Assembly: GCF_000745265.1 (NCBI RefSeq)
Contig: NZ_JQNN01000001.1
Location: forward strand, 558,001 to 622,000
Direction: 5' to 3'
Length of the DNA stretch: 64,000 nt
Source: Massilia sp. 9096
GTDB taxonomy: Bacteria; Pseudomonadota; Gammaproteobacteria; Burkholderiales; Burkholderiaceae_D
The notes under the pieces: generated by a model
What the model saw: only the letters and a program-made list of their open reading frames with translations
Database searches by the model: none
Told to the model about the DNA's origin: nothing
Shown here: piece by piece, positions 53,672 through 63,626 of the stretch
How the letters are laid out: every line of letters starts with the position of its first letter
Numbering within the stretch: the first letter of the stretch is position 1
Program-made: the position numbers and the translations under genes

Positions 53672-55861
53672 CTAGCGCTCCGGCAGCAGCGGGACCCACA
53701 GCCTTTGCAGCGTCGAGGTGATCGCTTCGGCCGGGGCCGGGCGGCCGAGGTAAAAGCCCTGCACCAGGTCGCAGCCGTATTCCTGCAGCAGCACCAGCTG
53801 TTCGCCGGTCTCGACGCCCTCTGCCACGACCACCATCTTGAGGCCGTGCGCCATCGCGATGATGGCGCGCGTGATCGCCGCGTTCTCCGAATCCTGCGGC
53901 AGGCCGCTGATGAAGCTGCGGTCGATCTTGAGGGCGCGCACGTCGAAGCGCTTCAGGTAATTCATCGACGAATAGCCGGTGCCGAAATCGTCGATCGACA
54001 GGTGCACGCCGATGCCGCGCAACTGTTCGAGCGTGGCCAGCGTCGCCTTGGCGTCGTCCATCAGCGTGCCTTCGGTCAGCTCGAGTTCGAGCAGGCGCGG
54101 ATCGAGCCCGGTGTCGTGCAGCGCCGAGAGCACGATCTGGCTCAGGTTCTCGTCCTTGAACTGCTTGGCCGATAAATTGACCGCCATGTGCACCGGCCGG
54201 CGCGCCAGCTTCTGCCACGCGCGCGCCTGGTTGCAGGCCGTGCGCAGCACCCATTCGCCGATCGGGACGATCAGGCCGGTCTCCTCGGCCAGCGGAATGA
54301 ACTCGGTCGGCGAGATGACGCCGCGCTCGCCGTGACGCCAGCGCACCAGCGCCTCGACGCCGACGATCTCGTGCGAGCGCACGTCGAGCTGCGGCTGGTA
54401 CAGCAGGTACAGCTCGTCGTTCTGCAGCGCCTTGCGCAAGCCGACTTCGAGCTTCACGTGGCTCATGATCTGCATCGTCAGCGACGACGAATACAGCTTG
54501 GCGTTGTTCTTGCCGCAGTTCTTGGCGTGGTACATCGCGGTGTCGGCGTACTTCAGCAGCGAGGTGCAATCGTCGCCGTCTTCCGGGAACAGCGAGATGC
54601 CGATACTGGCGGTCACGAAGATCTCGTTGCCCTCGATGAGGAAGGGCCGGCGCATCGCATCTTTTACACGATGGGCGACGTTGAGCGCGTGCTCGACGCG
54701 GTCGAGGTCGGGGATCAGGATCGTGAACTCGTCGCCGCCCAGGCGCGCCAGGTTGGTGCCCCGGCCATCGACGGCGCCGGCGGTTTCGCCGCGCGACACC
54801 ATGTCGCTGGGGCGGATGGTTTCGCGCAGGCGCTCCGACACCATCTGCAGCAGCTGGTCGCCGACGTCGTGGCCGAGCGTGTCGTTGATGCGCTTGAACG
54901 CGTCCAGGTCCATGAACAGCACCGCGAACTTGCGGTTCCCGACTTTCGAGCGCTGCAGTTCGCGCTCCAGCATCTCGAGGAAGGCCTGGCGGTTCGGAAT
55001 GCCGGTCAGGCTGTCGCAATAGGCCAGGCGCCGGATCTGCTCTTCGGCGCGCTTGCGTTCGCTGATGTCGCGCACCAGGCCGAGCACTTCGGACGGGCCC
55101 GTGGCGACCAGGCGCGCTTCGAAGTGCTGCGGTTCGCCGAAGCGCAGCAGCTCGTATTCGACCGAGCGCACCTGCTGGATCTGCAGCGCGACTTCGACTT
55201 CTTCCAGCATGCGTTCGGCGATCTCGCGCGGCAGCACGTCGGTGACGTGGCGGCCGACGCAATCGGCGCCGGCCAGCGCCGCGCGCGCCTGGCCGGCGGG
55301 GTCGCGCGAACGGCTCAGGCCGTCGTGTCCACTGCCGCGCCCGCCGCCGGTGCGCCCCGGCTCGTAATCCAGGTAGGTGCCGTCGCGCGACATGCGAAAG
55401 AACGTGTCGGGGATCGCCGCCAGCACCGCGCGGTTCTGGGCGTCGGCGATGCGCAGGCGCACGATGGCGTCGCTGGCGCGCAGCACGTACAGCACGCGGT
55501 GCCCCAGGATCGGCCAGTTGATCGGCTTGGAGACGAAGTCGGTGGCGCCGGCTTCGTAGGCGTTGGTGACGGCCTCCAGGTCGTCGCCGCCGGTCACCAT
55601 CACGATCGGCACGGTGGCGCCGTTGGCCGAGTCGCGGATCGCGCGGCAGGCGTCGAAGCCGTCCATGTTGGGCATCTCGACGTCCATCAGGATCAGGTCC
55701 GGCGAGCACTCGCGCGCCAGGGCGACGGCTTGCGCGCCGTCCTCGGCCTCGATGGCGTCCAGGCTGACGCCGTCCAGCATCTCGAGCATCAGGAGGCGCA
55801 TCACCGGATCGTCGTCGGCGACCAGGACAACGCCGCGTTTGTTGGCGTGGGGAGCGGGCAT
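53672..55861 (-). CDS. Response regulator with PAS, GGDEF and EAL domains
   Basis: The 729-residue protein has an N-terminal receiver domain (phospho-Asp60 in LILMDVEMPNMDGF, Lys112), a PAS-like region (~145-265), a GGDEF domain with intact GGDEF (375-379) and an EAL domain with EAL at 503-505, IDDFGTGYSSM and the C-terminal catalytic region. Both cyclic-di-GMP synthesis and breakdown motifs look complete. The GGDEF inhibitory I-site (RxxD) is not seen at the expected place; instead about 13 residues (GETAGAVDGRGTN) are inserted before LARLGGDEF. It lies 1 bp after the hybrid kinase stop, so that kinase is the likely phosphodonor. Confidence 0.9.
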   Translation of the reverse strand: MPAPHANKRGVVLVADDDPVMRLLMLEMLDGVSLDAIEAEDGAQAVALARECSPDLILMDVEMPNMDGFDACRAIRDSANGATVPIVMVTGGDDLEAVTNAYEAGATDFVSKPINWPILGHRVLYVLRASDAIVRLRIADAQNRAVLAAIPDTFFRMSRDGTYLDYEPGRTGGGRGSGHDGLSRSRDPAGQARAALAGADCVGRHVTDVLPREIAERMLEEVEVALQIQQVRSVEYELLRFGEPQHFEARLVATGPSEVLGLVRDISERKRAEEQIRRLAYCDSLTGIPNRQAFLEMLERELQRSKVGNRKFAVLFMDLDAFKRINDTLGHDVGDQLLQMVSERLRETIRPSDMVSRGETAGAVDGRGTNLARLGGDEFTILIPDLDRVEHALNVAHRVKDAMRRPFLIEGNEIFVTASIGISLFPEDGDDCTSLLKYADTAMYHAKNCGKNNAKLYSSSLTMQIMSHVKLEVGLRKALQNDELYLLYQPQLDVRSHEIVGVEALVRWRHGERGVISPTEFIPLAEETGLIVPIGEWVLRTACNQARAWQKLARRPVHMAVNLSAKQFKDENLSQIVLSALHDTGLDPRLLELELTEGTLMDDAKATLATLEQLRGIGVHLSIDDFGTGYSSMNYLKRFDVRALKIDRSFISGLPQDSENAAITRAIIAMAHGLKMVVVAEGVETGEQLVLLQEYGCDLVQGFYLGRPAPAEAITSTLQRLWVPLLPER

Positions 55862-55862
55862 G

Positions 55863-58727
55863 TCAGGTTTCCTTCTCTAGGAGGGCGGAGAGCGAGTGGC
55901 GCACGGCCTGGAATTCGCGCTCCATGCCGGTCAAGATCGCGTCCGCGCCCTCGGTGGTGTCGGCGCGGCCCAGTTGTTCCATCTGCTTGCACAAGCCGGC
56001 CATCGCCTCGGCGCCGACGTTGGCGCTGGCCGACTTGAGCGTGTGCGCGATGCGCCGCAGGTTGCCGGTGTCGAGGCCGTCGATCGCGCGGCGCAGGGTG
56101 CTCAGCTGCTGCGGGGTGTCGTCGACGTAGGTCTCGATCACTTTTTGCACCAGGGCGTCGCCGCGCTCGCGCGACAGGGCCCGGATCTTTTCCAGCGCGA
56201 CGCGGTTGATGACGTCGCGCTGGATCACCTCGACCGTTTCGCGCGGCAGGCGCGGCCGCTCGTCCTCGTGGTGCACGCTGGCCGCCAGAGGCAGGCCGAT
56301 CCAGCGCCCGATCACGGCCGCCAGGTCCTGCTGCGTAAACGGTTTGGACAGATAGTCGTCCATGCCGGCCGCGAGACAGGCTTCGCGGTCGCCCTGCAGC
56401 GCGTTGGCGGTGATCGCGATGATCGGCAGAGTGCGCCCGCGCCCGGCTTCGCGCTCTTCGCGGCGGATGGTGGCGGTGGCGGCGAAACCGTCCATCACCG
56501 GCATCTGGCAATCCATCAGCACGCAGTCGTGGCCGCCGGCGCGTACCGCCTGCAGCGCTTCCTGGCCGTTGCGCGCGACCGCGACCTGCAGGTCCAGGCT
56601 TTCCAGCATCGCGCGCGCGACTTCGACGTTGACCGGGTTGTCCTCGGCCAGCAGCACGCGCCGGCTGCGCGGACGCTCCTGCTCGCCCAGCAATGGACGC
56701 GGCGGGATGAAGCGCGGCGCCGGCGCCACCTGGCCGCGCGGCCGGGTCGCCAGGCAGGCGAACAGGTCGGCTGCGCGCGCCGGCTTGATCAGCTGGTAGG
56801 CGACGCCGGCTTCGCGCCGTTGCACCGGGTCGGCCGCCAGGCGTTCGGGACTGAGCAGGATCAGGCGCGTGGCGCGCGTGGCGGGATCGGCCTTGATGCC
56901 GGCGGCCAGCAGCAGCCCGCTGCCCAGGTCGAGCTCCATGTCGAGGATGGCGGCGTCGTAGGGGCGGCCTTCGCGCGCCGCCTCGTGCAGGCGCTCGAGC
57001 GCTTCCGCGGCCGACTCGGCGCCGTCGCAATCGGCGCGCCAGGCCGCCAGGTGGCGCTCCAGGCCGACGCGGCTGGTATCGTGCTCGTCGACGACAAGAA
57101 CGCGCAGGCCGTCGATGACGTGCTGGTGCTCGCCCGGCGCGTCCGGATCGACGCGGCGCTTGTCGAACGCCACCGTGAACCAGAACACCGAGCCCTGGGT
57201 CTCCAGCCCCTGGATCAGCGCGTTGTCGACGCCGATCGCGCCGCCCATCAGCTCGACCAGCTGCTTCGAGATCGCCAGTCCGAGACCGGTGCCGCCGTAC
57301 TTGCGGGTGGTCGAATCGTCCGCTTGCGAAAAGGCTTCGAAGATGCGGCCGCGTGCCTCGCGCGAGATGCCGATGCCGGTGTCGTGCACTTCGAAGCGCA
57401 GCATCACGGCCTGGCTGTCCTCGCTGGCGATGCGCACCTTGGCCAGGATGCGGCCGTCATTGGTGAACTTGATCGCGTTGCCGAGCAGGTTGGCCATGAT
57501 CTGGCGCAGCCGGTTCGGGTCGCCGCAGATCGCCACCGGGATGTCGTTGGCGATGTCGAAGTGCAGCGCGATGCCCTTGGCCTCGGCCTGCGGCGTGTAG
57601 ACCGTGTGGATGTCGTCCAGCAGGTCCCACAGGTTGAAGTTGATGTACTCGACGGTCAGCTTGCCGGCTTCGATCTTGGAAAAGTCGAGGATGTCGTTGA
57701 TGATCACCAGCAGGTGCTCGCCCGATTGCTTGACCAGCTGGGTGTAGTTGCGCTGGGTGTCGCTCAGGTCGGTCCCGAGCAGCATTTCGGTCATGCCCAG
57801 CACGCCGTTCATCGGGGTGCGGATCTCGTGGCTCATGGTGGCCAGGAAGGCGCTCTTGGCGCGGCTGGCGGCTTCGGCGGCGTTCTTGGCTTTTTCCAGC
57901 TGCTCGGTGCGCACCGAGACCTGGCGTTCGAGCTCGTCGCGGTGATGGGTGAGGGCGGCGCCGCGGCCTTCGATGTGGTCGAGCATGGTGTTGAAGCTGT
58001 CGATCAGCTGGCCCAGCTCGTCGTTGCGCTTGTGCGCGATACGCAGCGTGGTGTTATGGCTGGCCGAGACCTTTTGCGCGGCGCTGATGAGTTTCCCGAT
58101 CGGGTCGGCGATGCTGCGCCGCACGCGCCGCGCCAGCACGTAGGCCACCAGCAGCGACACCGCCGCGGCGCCGCCCGCGACGCCGAGCGCGCGCAGCAGG
58201 TCGAGCCACATCGGCACCTGGTCGGCCTGCAGCATCACCACGCCGGCCGGTGCGGCGGCGGCGGCGGCGTCCGTGCCGACCGCGCGGTAGACCCGCATCG
58301 ACGGCAGCCACGGCCGGCTGCCCTGGCGGCCGGCTTCGAGCAGCGCGGCCGGGGACAGGTCGGGCAGCTCGGGCACGCCGCGCAGATCGGCGTCCACGCG
58401 CGCGCGCGCGCGTGCACCCGCCGCGCGCCAGGCGGCGAACGGATGGCCGCGGCGGTCGTACAGCACGGCCGACTCGAGGCCGCCGGCGTTGCCCAGCGCG
58501 GCCAGGATCTGGCCGGCCAGCGCGCGGTCTTCGAATTGCAGGGCGTCCAGGCTGTTGGCGGCGGTGACGGCGGCCAGTGCGGCCAGCTGCGCGTTCTGCG
58601 CGCGCCGGTGATCGAGCACCGTGCCGCAGGCGAAGGCGAGGTAGGCGACCAGCAGCGCGCTGCTGGCGGCCAGCAAGCACATCGACGTCAGTTTCCGATT
58701 GAGGCTGGCACGCTCGAAATTCAGCAT
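55863..58727 (-). CDS. Hybrid sensor histidine kinase: CHASE8-like sensor, HAMP, HisKA, HATPase, two REC, Hpt
   Basis: I use ATG 58727 (MLNFERASLN); a longer form starts at 58787, and neither has a strong ribosome-binding site. The 954 residues comprise a first TM (~12-35), a periplasmic CHASE8-like region (~40-170), a second TM (~176-200), HAMP (~200-255), HisKA with His300 (FLATMSHEIRTPMNGVLG) and HATPase (DTGIGISREARGRIFEAF, GGTGLGLAISKQL). Then come one degenerate-looking receiver (AAILDMELDLGSG), one standard receiver (VLMDCQMPVMDGF) and a C-terminal Hpt (RIAHTLKSASANVGA). This is a BarA/ArcB-type phosphorelay. The diguanylate-cyclase response regulator follows directly. Confidence 0.9.
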   Translation of the reverse strand: MLNFERASLNRKLTSMCLLAASSALLVAYLAFACGTVLDHRRAQNAQLAALAAVTAANSLDALQFEDRALAGQILAALGNAGGLESAVLYDRRGHPFAAWRAAGARARARVDADLRGVPELPDLSPAALLEAGRQGSRPWLPSMRVYRAVGTDAAAAAAPAGVVMLQADQVPMWLDLLRALGVAGGAAAVSLLVAYVLARRVRRSIADPIGKLISAAQKVSASHNTTLRIAHKRNDELGQLIDSFNTMLDHIEGRGAALTHHRDELERQVSVRTEQLEKAKNAAEAASRAKSAFLATMSHEIRTPMNGVLGMTEMLLGTDLSDTQRNYTQLVKQSGEHLLVIINDILDFSKIEAGKLTVEYINFNLWDLLDDIHTVYTPQAEAKGIALHFDIANDIPVAICGDPNRLRQIMANLLGNAIKFTNDGRILAKVRIASEDSQAVMLRFEVHDTGIGISREARGRIFEAFSQADDSTTRKYGGTGLGLAISKQLVELMGGAIGVDNALIQGLETQGSVFWFTVAFDKRRVDPDAPGEHQHVIDGLRVLVVDEHDTSRVGLERHLAAWRADCDGAESAAEALERLHEAAREGRPYDAAILDMELDLGSGLLLAAGIKADPATRATRLILLSPERLAADPVQRREAGVAYQLIKPARAADLFACLATRPRGQVAPAPRFIPPRPLLGEQERPRSRRVLLAEDNPVNVEVARAMLESLDLQVAVARNGQEALQAVRAGGHDCVLMDCQMPVMDGFAATATIRREEREAGRGRTLPIIAITANALQGDREACLAAGMDDYLSKPFTQQDLAAVIGRWIGLPLAASVHHEDERPRLPRETVEVIQRDVINRVALEKIRALSRERGDALVQKVIETYVDDTPQQLSTLRRAIDGLDTGNLRRIAHTLKSASANVGAEAMAGLCKQMEQLGRADTTEGADAILTGMEREFQAVRHSLSALLEKET

Positions 58728-58924
58728 GGTCTGGCTGGTCCCGGCAGTCGGCGCTGCGAACGGGCCTGTCGGCGACAGACCCAACATGCAGGAAAGTAAA
58801 TTCCCGCAAGAAAGGACTATAGGGGAGGGCTTGTGCCGCTTATTTGTGGTGGATCAATCCGGTGGGAATGCTACTCAGCCGTTGTAGGAAAAGGAGAGGA
58901 AGGGGAGAAGAGAATCGAGGGGAG

Positions 58925-58964
58925 GGAAGCAAGACGTCGCCCCAGCGCGCAGGCCGGGGCGACG
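58925..58964 (-). terminator. Terminator-like hairpin after cstA-ybdD
   Basis: CGTCGCCCC (58935-58943) pairs perfectly with GGGGCGACG (58956-58964), lying ~20 bp after the ybdD stop. On the minus strand a pyrimidine-rich run (TCTTGCTTCCC) follows. The T content is modest, so termination efficiency is uncertain. Confidence 0.6.
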
Positions 58965-58984
58965 GGTTCAGCACGGCGTACGGT

Positions 58985-59182
58985 TCAGCAGCATCCGCCG
59001 CGCTTGCCGTTGCCGTAGCGGGCCTGCTGGCGCTCGCGGAAGAATTCCTCGTAGCTCATCACCGGCTGGTCCGGATGGGTCTTTTCCATGTGCGCCACAT
59101 AGGTATCGTATTCCGGCAGGCCGACCATCAGGCGCATGCTTTGCCCGAGGTAGCGGCCGGCTTGTGCGAGCGTGCTGAACAT
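58985..59182 (-). CDS. ybdD: YbdD/YjiX family small protein
   Basis: The 65-residue protein begins [32 protein letters not shown] and contains [20 protein letters not shown] and a C-terminal Cys pair, the pattern of the YbdD/YjiX family that accompanies CstA/BtsT transporters. Its start overlaps the cstA stop by one base (TGATG), indicating translational coupling. In E. coli the partners YbdD and YjiX are needed for full pyruvate uptake by CstA/BtsT; the same role is inferred here. Confidence 0.92.
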   Translation of the reverse strand: MFSTLAQAGRYLGQSMRLMVGLPEYDTYVAHMEKTHPDQPVMSYEEFFRERQQARYGNGKRGGCC

Positions 59183-61251
59183 CACTGCACCTCGGCTGCG
59201 GCCGGCGCCGGCACGTACGGCGTCTCGTTGGCGCTCGGACGGCTGCTCCTGTTCGCCTGCAGCGCGGTGCGGATGCCGTACACCAGCACCGCCACCACCA
59301 CGAACATGAAGAAGCCGCACAGCACCGCGTCGACGTAGTCGTTGAAGACGATGCGGCCCATCTGGTCGACCGACTTGGCCGGGGCCAGCACCTGGCCGGC
59401 GTCGAGCGCGGCCTGGAACTTGCGCGCATGCGCGACGAAACCGACCTTGACGTTCTCGTCGAAGATCTTTTCCCAGCCGGCGGTCAGGGTGCAGATCAGC
59501 AGCCAGATGGTCGGCACGATCGTGACCCAGGCGTAGCGGCCGCGCTTCATCTTGAACAGCACGGCGGTGCCCAGGCTCAGCGCGATACCGGCCAGCATCT
59601 GGTTGGCGATGCCGAACAGCGGCCACAGCGTGTTGATGCCGCCCAGCGGATCGACCACGCCCTGGTACAGGAAGTAGCCCCAGGCGGCCACGCACAGGCC
59701 GGTGGCGATCAGGTTGGCCGGCAGCGACTCGGTGCGCTTGAAGGCCGGCGCGAAGGCGCCCAGCAGGTCCTGCAGCATGAAGCGGCCGGCGCGGGTGCCG
59801 GCGTCGACGGCGGTCAGGATGAACAGCGCCTCGAACAGGATCGCGAAGTGGTACCAGAACGCCATCATGGCCTTGCCGCCGACCGCGTTGGCCAGGATCT
59901 GGGCCATGCCGACCGCCAGCGTCGGGGCGCCGCCGGCGCGCGAGATGATGGTGTTTTCACCGACGTCCTTGGCCAGCTGGGTCAGCTGGTCGGGGGTGAT
60001 CACGAAGCCCAGGTGCGACACCGCGGCCGCGGCGCTCTGGGCGGTGGTGCCGAGCAGCGCGGCCGGGCTGTTCATGGCGAAGTAGACGCCCGGGTCGATG
60101 GTGGTCGCGGCCACCAGCGCCATGATGGCGACGAACGATTCCATCAGCATGCCGCCGTAGCCGATGAAGCGGGCGTGGGTCTCGTTCTCGATCATCTTGG
60201 GCGTGGTGCCCGACGAGATCAGCGCGTGGAAGCCCGACACCGCGCCGCAGGCGATGGTGATGAACAGGAACGGGAACAGCTTGCCCGACCAGGCCGGCCC
60301 GGTGCCGTCGATGAAGCGCGTGACCGACGGCATCTGCAGGTGCGGAGCGACGAACACGATGCCCAGCGCCAGCGCGCAGATGGTGCCGATTTTCAGGAAG
60401 GTCGACAGGTAGTCGCGCGGCGCCAGCAGCAGCCACACCGGGATCACGGAAGCGATGAAGCCGTAGCCGATCAGCATCCAGGTCAGCTGGGTGCCGGTGA
60501 AGTTGAACATCGGGCCCCAGGTCGGGGAGTCGTGCACGGCCTGGCCGCCGACGATGGCCAGGATCAGCAGCACGAAGCCGATGGCGGAGATCTCGCCGAT
60601 GCGGCCGACACGGATGAAGCGCGAGTAGATACCCATGAACAGCGCGATCGGGATGGTCGCCATCACGGTGAAGGTGCCCCACGGCGAGCCGGTCAGCGCC
60701 TTCACGACGATCAGGGCCAGCACGGCCAGGATGATCACCATGATCATGAAGGTGCCGAACAGCGCGATCACGCCCGGGATCTCGCCCATTTCGGACTTGA
60801 TCAGGTCGCCGAGCGAGCGGCCGTCGCGGCGCATCGACAGGAACAGCACCATGAAGTCCTGCACGGCGCCGGCGAACACGACGCCGGCCAGGATCCACAG
60901 CATGCCGGGCAGGTAGCCCATCTGCGCGGCCAGCACCGGGCCGACCAGCGGTCCGGCGCCGGCGATCGCGGCGAAGTGGTGGCCGAACAGCACGTAGCGG
61001 TTGGTCGGCACGAAGTCGAGGCCGTCGTTGAATTTATAAGCCGGGGTCTGGCGCTTGGGGTCCAGGCCCATCACCTTGTTGGCGATGAACAGGCTGTAGA
61101 AGCGGTACGCGATCAGGTAGACGCACACCGAGGCGACGACGATCCAGACTGCGTTGATGGATTCGCCGCGCCGGAGCGCGACGTAGGCGAGCGACGCCGC
61201 GCCCACGAGTGAAAGGGCAACCCAGCCGAGCTGGCTTGTAAGACGTTTCAT
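59182..61251 (-). CDS. cstA: Carbon starvation protein CstA (pyruvate/peptide transporter)
   Basis: The 689-residue polytopic membrane protein has the CstA N-terminal domain ([34 protein letters not shown]) with the conserved [15 protein letters not shown] signature, about 16 transmembrane segments and the C-terminal 5TM region. E. coli homologues import pyruvate and peptides under carbon limitation. It forms a two-gene operon with ybdD and is divergent from a Cache-kinase/NarL pair. The 234-bp control region contains two palindromes. Confidence 0.94.
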   Translation of the reverse strand: MKRLTSQLGWVALSLVGAASLAYVALRRGESINAVWIVVASVCVYLIAYRFYSLFIANKVMGLDPKRQTPAYKFNDGLDFVPTNRYVLFGHHFAAIAGAGPLVGPVLAAQMGYLPGMLWILAGVVFAGAVQDFMVLFLSMRRDGRSLGDLIKSEMGEIPGVIALFGTFMIMVIILAVLALIVVKALTGSPWGTFTVMATIPIALFMGIYSRFIRVGRIGEISAIGFVLLILAIVGGQAVHDSPTWGPMFNFTGTQLTWMLIGYGFIASVIPVWLLLAPRDYLSTFLKIGTICALALGIVFVAPHLQMPSVTRFIDGTGPAWSGKLFPFLFITIACGAVSGFHALISSGTTPKMIENETHARFIGYGGMLMESFVAIMALVAATTIDPGVYFAMNSPAALLGTTAQSAAAAVSHLGFVITPDQLTQLAKDVGENTIISRAGGAPTLAVGMAQILANAVGGKAMMAFWYHFAILFEALFILTAVDAGTRAGRFMLQDLLGAFAPAFKRTESLPANLIATGLCVAAWGYFLYQGVVDPLGGINTLWPLFGIANQMLAGIALSLGTAVLFKMKRGRYAWVTIVPTIWLLICTLTAGWEKIFDENVKVGFVAHARKFQAALDAGQVLAPAKSVDQMGRIVFNDYVDAVLCGFFMFVVVAVLVYGIRTALQANRSSRPSANETPYVPAPAAAEVQ

Positions 61252-61323
61252 GTGACTCCTCCGATAGGACGGTTCTGTTTGACCGGTCGTTGCCGGCCTT
61301 CCTTGCGCGCACTGCGCGAAGCT

Positions 61324-61335
61324 TACTGGTCAGTA
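61324..61335. promoter_or_regulatory. Candidate operator 1 in the cstA control region
   Basis: TACTG-gt-CAGTA is a perfect 5-2-5 inverted repeat, ~75 bp upstream of the cstA start. The form is typical of sites for dimeric repressors such as TetR members. No such regulator gene is adjacent. Confidence 0.3.
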
Positions 61336-61383
61336 TCTGGCACGCAGCAGCGCACGACAAGCGCAAGAATACGCAGGCGGCTG

Positions 61384-61395
61384 CGTAGTACTACG
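61384..61395. promoter_or_regulatory. Candidate operator 2 in the cstA/kinase control region
   Basis: CGTAGTACTACG is a perfect 12-bp palindrome, extended imperfectly by gcggc/gccgc on the two sides. It lies in the middle of the divergent region, ~135 bp from cstA and ~90 bp from the kinase gene, where a NarL-type dimer could control both directions. Confidence 0.4.
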
Positions 61396-61485
61396 TAGCG
61401 CCGCGTAAACACGGGACATTGCCGAGGCGGCCGCATGCGATCGGCCGTACAATTTCATGTTACGACAATTCACCACATGCATGGC

Positions 61486-62850
61486 ATGAAGTTAAGGCAG
61501 AAGCTCATTTTCCTGGCGATCGCGCCGCTGATCCTGGCGCTGTGCGCGATCGCGCTGTTCGTGCGCCAGCAGGCGCTCGCGCTGGCCGAGCAGCAGCACG
61601 CGACCATCCAGCGCGCCTACCTGGCCAGCAAGCAGGCCGAGCTCGAACACTACGTCGAACTGGCTTCGCACGCGATCGCGCACCTGACGGCGTCCGGGCG
61701 CCACGACCCGGCCACGCTGCTTGAGGCCAAGCGCGTGCTGGCCTCGCTCAGCTTCGGCGATGACGGCTACTTCTTCGTCTACGACACGCACGGCCGCAAC
61801 CTGATGCACCCGCGCCAGCCCGAGCTGGTCGGACGCGACCTGTGGAACCTGCACGATCCGTTCGGCGCGCCGACCATCCAGAACCTGCTGGCGATGGCCG
61901 CGCGCGGCGGCGGCCTGGTGCGCTACAACTGGGTCAAGCCCTCGACCAACCGGTCGGCGCCCAAGCTCGGCTACGTGGTGCCGATCCGGAACTGGGGCTG
62001 GGTCATGGGCAGCGGCCTGTATTTGGACGACGTGCAGGCCGCGCTCGACCAGGTCGACGACCAGCAGAACCGGAATATCGCCAGCACGATGTGGTGGATC
62101 GCCGCCCTGGCGATCCTGTCGTCGCTGGGCATCGGCGCCTGCGGGCTGGCGCTGAACCTGTCCGAATCGCGCGTGGCCGACGCCAAGCTCAAGGCGCTGG
62201 CCCAGCGCGTGGTCGATTCGCAGGAGCAGGAGCGGGCGCGCCTGTCGCGCGACCTGCACGACGGGATCAGCCAGTGGCTGGTGTCGATCAAGCTGCAGAT
62301 CGAGGCCGGCATCATCCGCCTGCAGGGCGGCGACGCCCAGCGCGAACGCGCGCGCATCGCTTTCGAGCACACCGCCGGGGAGATCGGCGGCGTGCTGGGC
62401 GAGGTGCGCCGGATCTCGCACGACCTGCGTCCGGCGCTGCTGGACGACCTTGGCCTGGCCGCCGCGCTCGACCACCTGGCGCACGAGTTCTCGCTGCACA
62501 GCGGGATGCCGGTGGCGTTTTCCAGCGTCGGCGCGGTCGAGGCGCTGCCGGCCGCGGTGAGCACCACCCTGTTTCGCATCGCCCAGGAGGCGCTGACCAA
62601 CATCGAGCGCCACGCCGGCGCGCACAGGATCGAGATCGCCCTGGCGTGCGCGCGCGCGCGCGACCGCGTCGTGCTGACCATCGTCGACGACGGCGCCGGC
62701 TTCGACCCCGAGCACGTGGCCGGCCACCCGCAGCGCGGCATCGGCCTGCGCAACATGAGCGAGCGGCTGGACGCGATCGGCGGCCGGCTCGACATCGCCT
62801 CGTCGAACGCCGGCACCACCGTGCGCGCTGCAGTCGACTTAAAGGATTGA
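61486..62850 (+). CDS. Cache-domain sensor histidine kinase (HisKA_3, NarX-like)
   Basis: I take ATG 61486 (MKLRQKLIFL), giving 454 residues; ATG 61477 is also possible. A first TM (~8-27) is followed by a periplasmic single Cache domain with DDGYFFVYDTHGRNLMHP, RYNWVKP and GWVMGSGLYLDDV. Related sCache_2 domains bind small carboxylates. A second TM (~202-222) leads to HisKA_3 with His258 (ARLSRDLHDGISQWL) and a HATPase (DDGAGFDPEH, GIGLRNMSERL). Its partner regulator starts 2 bp after the stop. Being divergent from cstA, it may sense pyruvate or a similar acid. Confidence 0.9.
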   Translation: MKLRQKLIFLAIAPLILALCAIALFVRQQALALAEQQHATIQRAYLASKQAELEHYVELASHAIAHLTASGRHDPATLLEAKRVLASLSFGDDGYFFVYDTHGRNLMHPRQPELVGRDLWNLHDPFGAPTIQNLLAMAARGGGLVRYNWVKPSTNRSAPKLGYVVPIRNWGWVMGSGLYLDDVQAALDQVDDQQNRNIASTMWWIAALAILSSLGIGACGLALNLSESRVADAKLKALAQRVVDSQEQERARLSRDLHDGISQWLVSIKLQIEAGIIRLQGGDAQRERARIAFEHTAGEIGGVLGEVRRISHDLRPALLDDLGLAAALDHLAHEFSLHSGMPVAFSSVGAVEALPAAVSTTLFRIAQEALTNIERHAGAHRIEIALACARARDRVVLTIVDDGAGFDPEHVAGHPQRGIGLRNMSERLDAIGGRLDIASSNAGTTVRAAVDLKD

Positions 62851-62852
62851 AT

Positions 62853-63521
62853 ATGGAAGACCTGATCGAAGAGCGCGGCCGGGACCCGATCCGCATCATG
62901 CTGGTGGACGACCACCCGCTGGTGCGCGACGGCCTGCGCGCGCGCCTGGAAGCCGTGCCGCACCTGCGGGTCGTGGCCGAGGCCGATTCCGGCCCGGACG
63001 CGCTGGCGCTGGCGGGCAGCACCCACATCGACCTGGTGCTGATGGACATCACCATGCGCAGCGGGGGCGGGATCGACGCCACGGCGCAGCTGACCGAACG
63101 CCATCCCGGCATCGCGGTGCTGATCCTGTCGATGCACGACAAGATCGAATACGTGACCCAGGCCATGCAGGCCGGCGCGCGCGGCTACGTGCTCAAGGAT
63201 GCGCCCGGGCGCGACATCGTGCTGGCGATCGACACCGTGATGGCCGGCGGTATCTACTACAGCGCCGCGCTGGCGCGCCAGCTGGTGCGTCCGGGGGCGC
63301 CGCAGAGCGAGCCCTTGAGCACGCGCGAACAGCAGGTGCTGCGCCACATCGCCAACGGCGAGTCGAACAAGCGCATCGCGCTCGAGCTCGCGCTGTCGGT
63401 GCGCACGGTCGAGACGCACCGCCTGAACATCAAGCGCAAGCTGGGCATCGAAGGGCAGGCCGAGCTGATCAAGTACGCGGTCGAGCACGCCACGCTGGGC
63501 AGCGCTGCGCCCGGAGCCTGA
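62853..63521 (+). CDS. NarL/FixJ-family response regulator
   Basis: ATG 62853 with AAGGA upstream gives 222 residues. The receiver domain has the acidic pair Asp19-Asp20 (MLVDDHPLVRDG), phospho-Asp65 (LVLMDITM) and Lys115. The LuxR-type helix-turn-helix (LSTREQQVLRHIANGESNKRI and VRTVETHRLNIKRKLG) binds DNA. It is cotranscribed with the Cache kinase. Palindromes in the shared cstA control region are candidate binding sites. Confidence 0.93.
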   Translation: MEDLIEERGRDPIRIMLVDDHPLVRDGLRARLEAVPHLRVVAEADSGPDALALAGSTHIDLVLMDITMRSGGGIDATAQLTERHPGIAVLILSMHDKIEYVTQAMQAGARGYVLKDAPGRDIVLAIDTVMAGGIYYSAALARQLVRPGAPQSEPLSTREQQVLRHIANGESNKRIALELALSVRTVETHRLNIKRKLGIEGQAELIKYAVEHATLGSAAPGA

Positions 63522-63626
63522 CGAACGCATGGACTTGAATTATGTGTCCTTATGGCAACATAAAGGTTTGCTTTCCCGAAAGAAACGCTTTATATTAGTG
63601 AATACAACAAACATGCATATTCGCTA

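Noticed and set aside
61324..61360. A sigma-54 promoter (TGGCACG) between cstA and the kinase gene
   Set aside because: TGGCAC is present but the -12 GC element at the right spacing does not match TTGCA.
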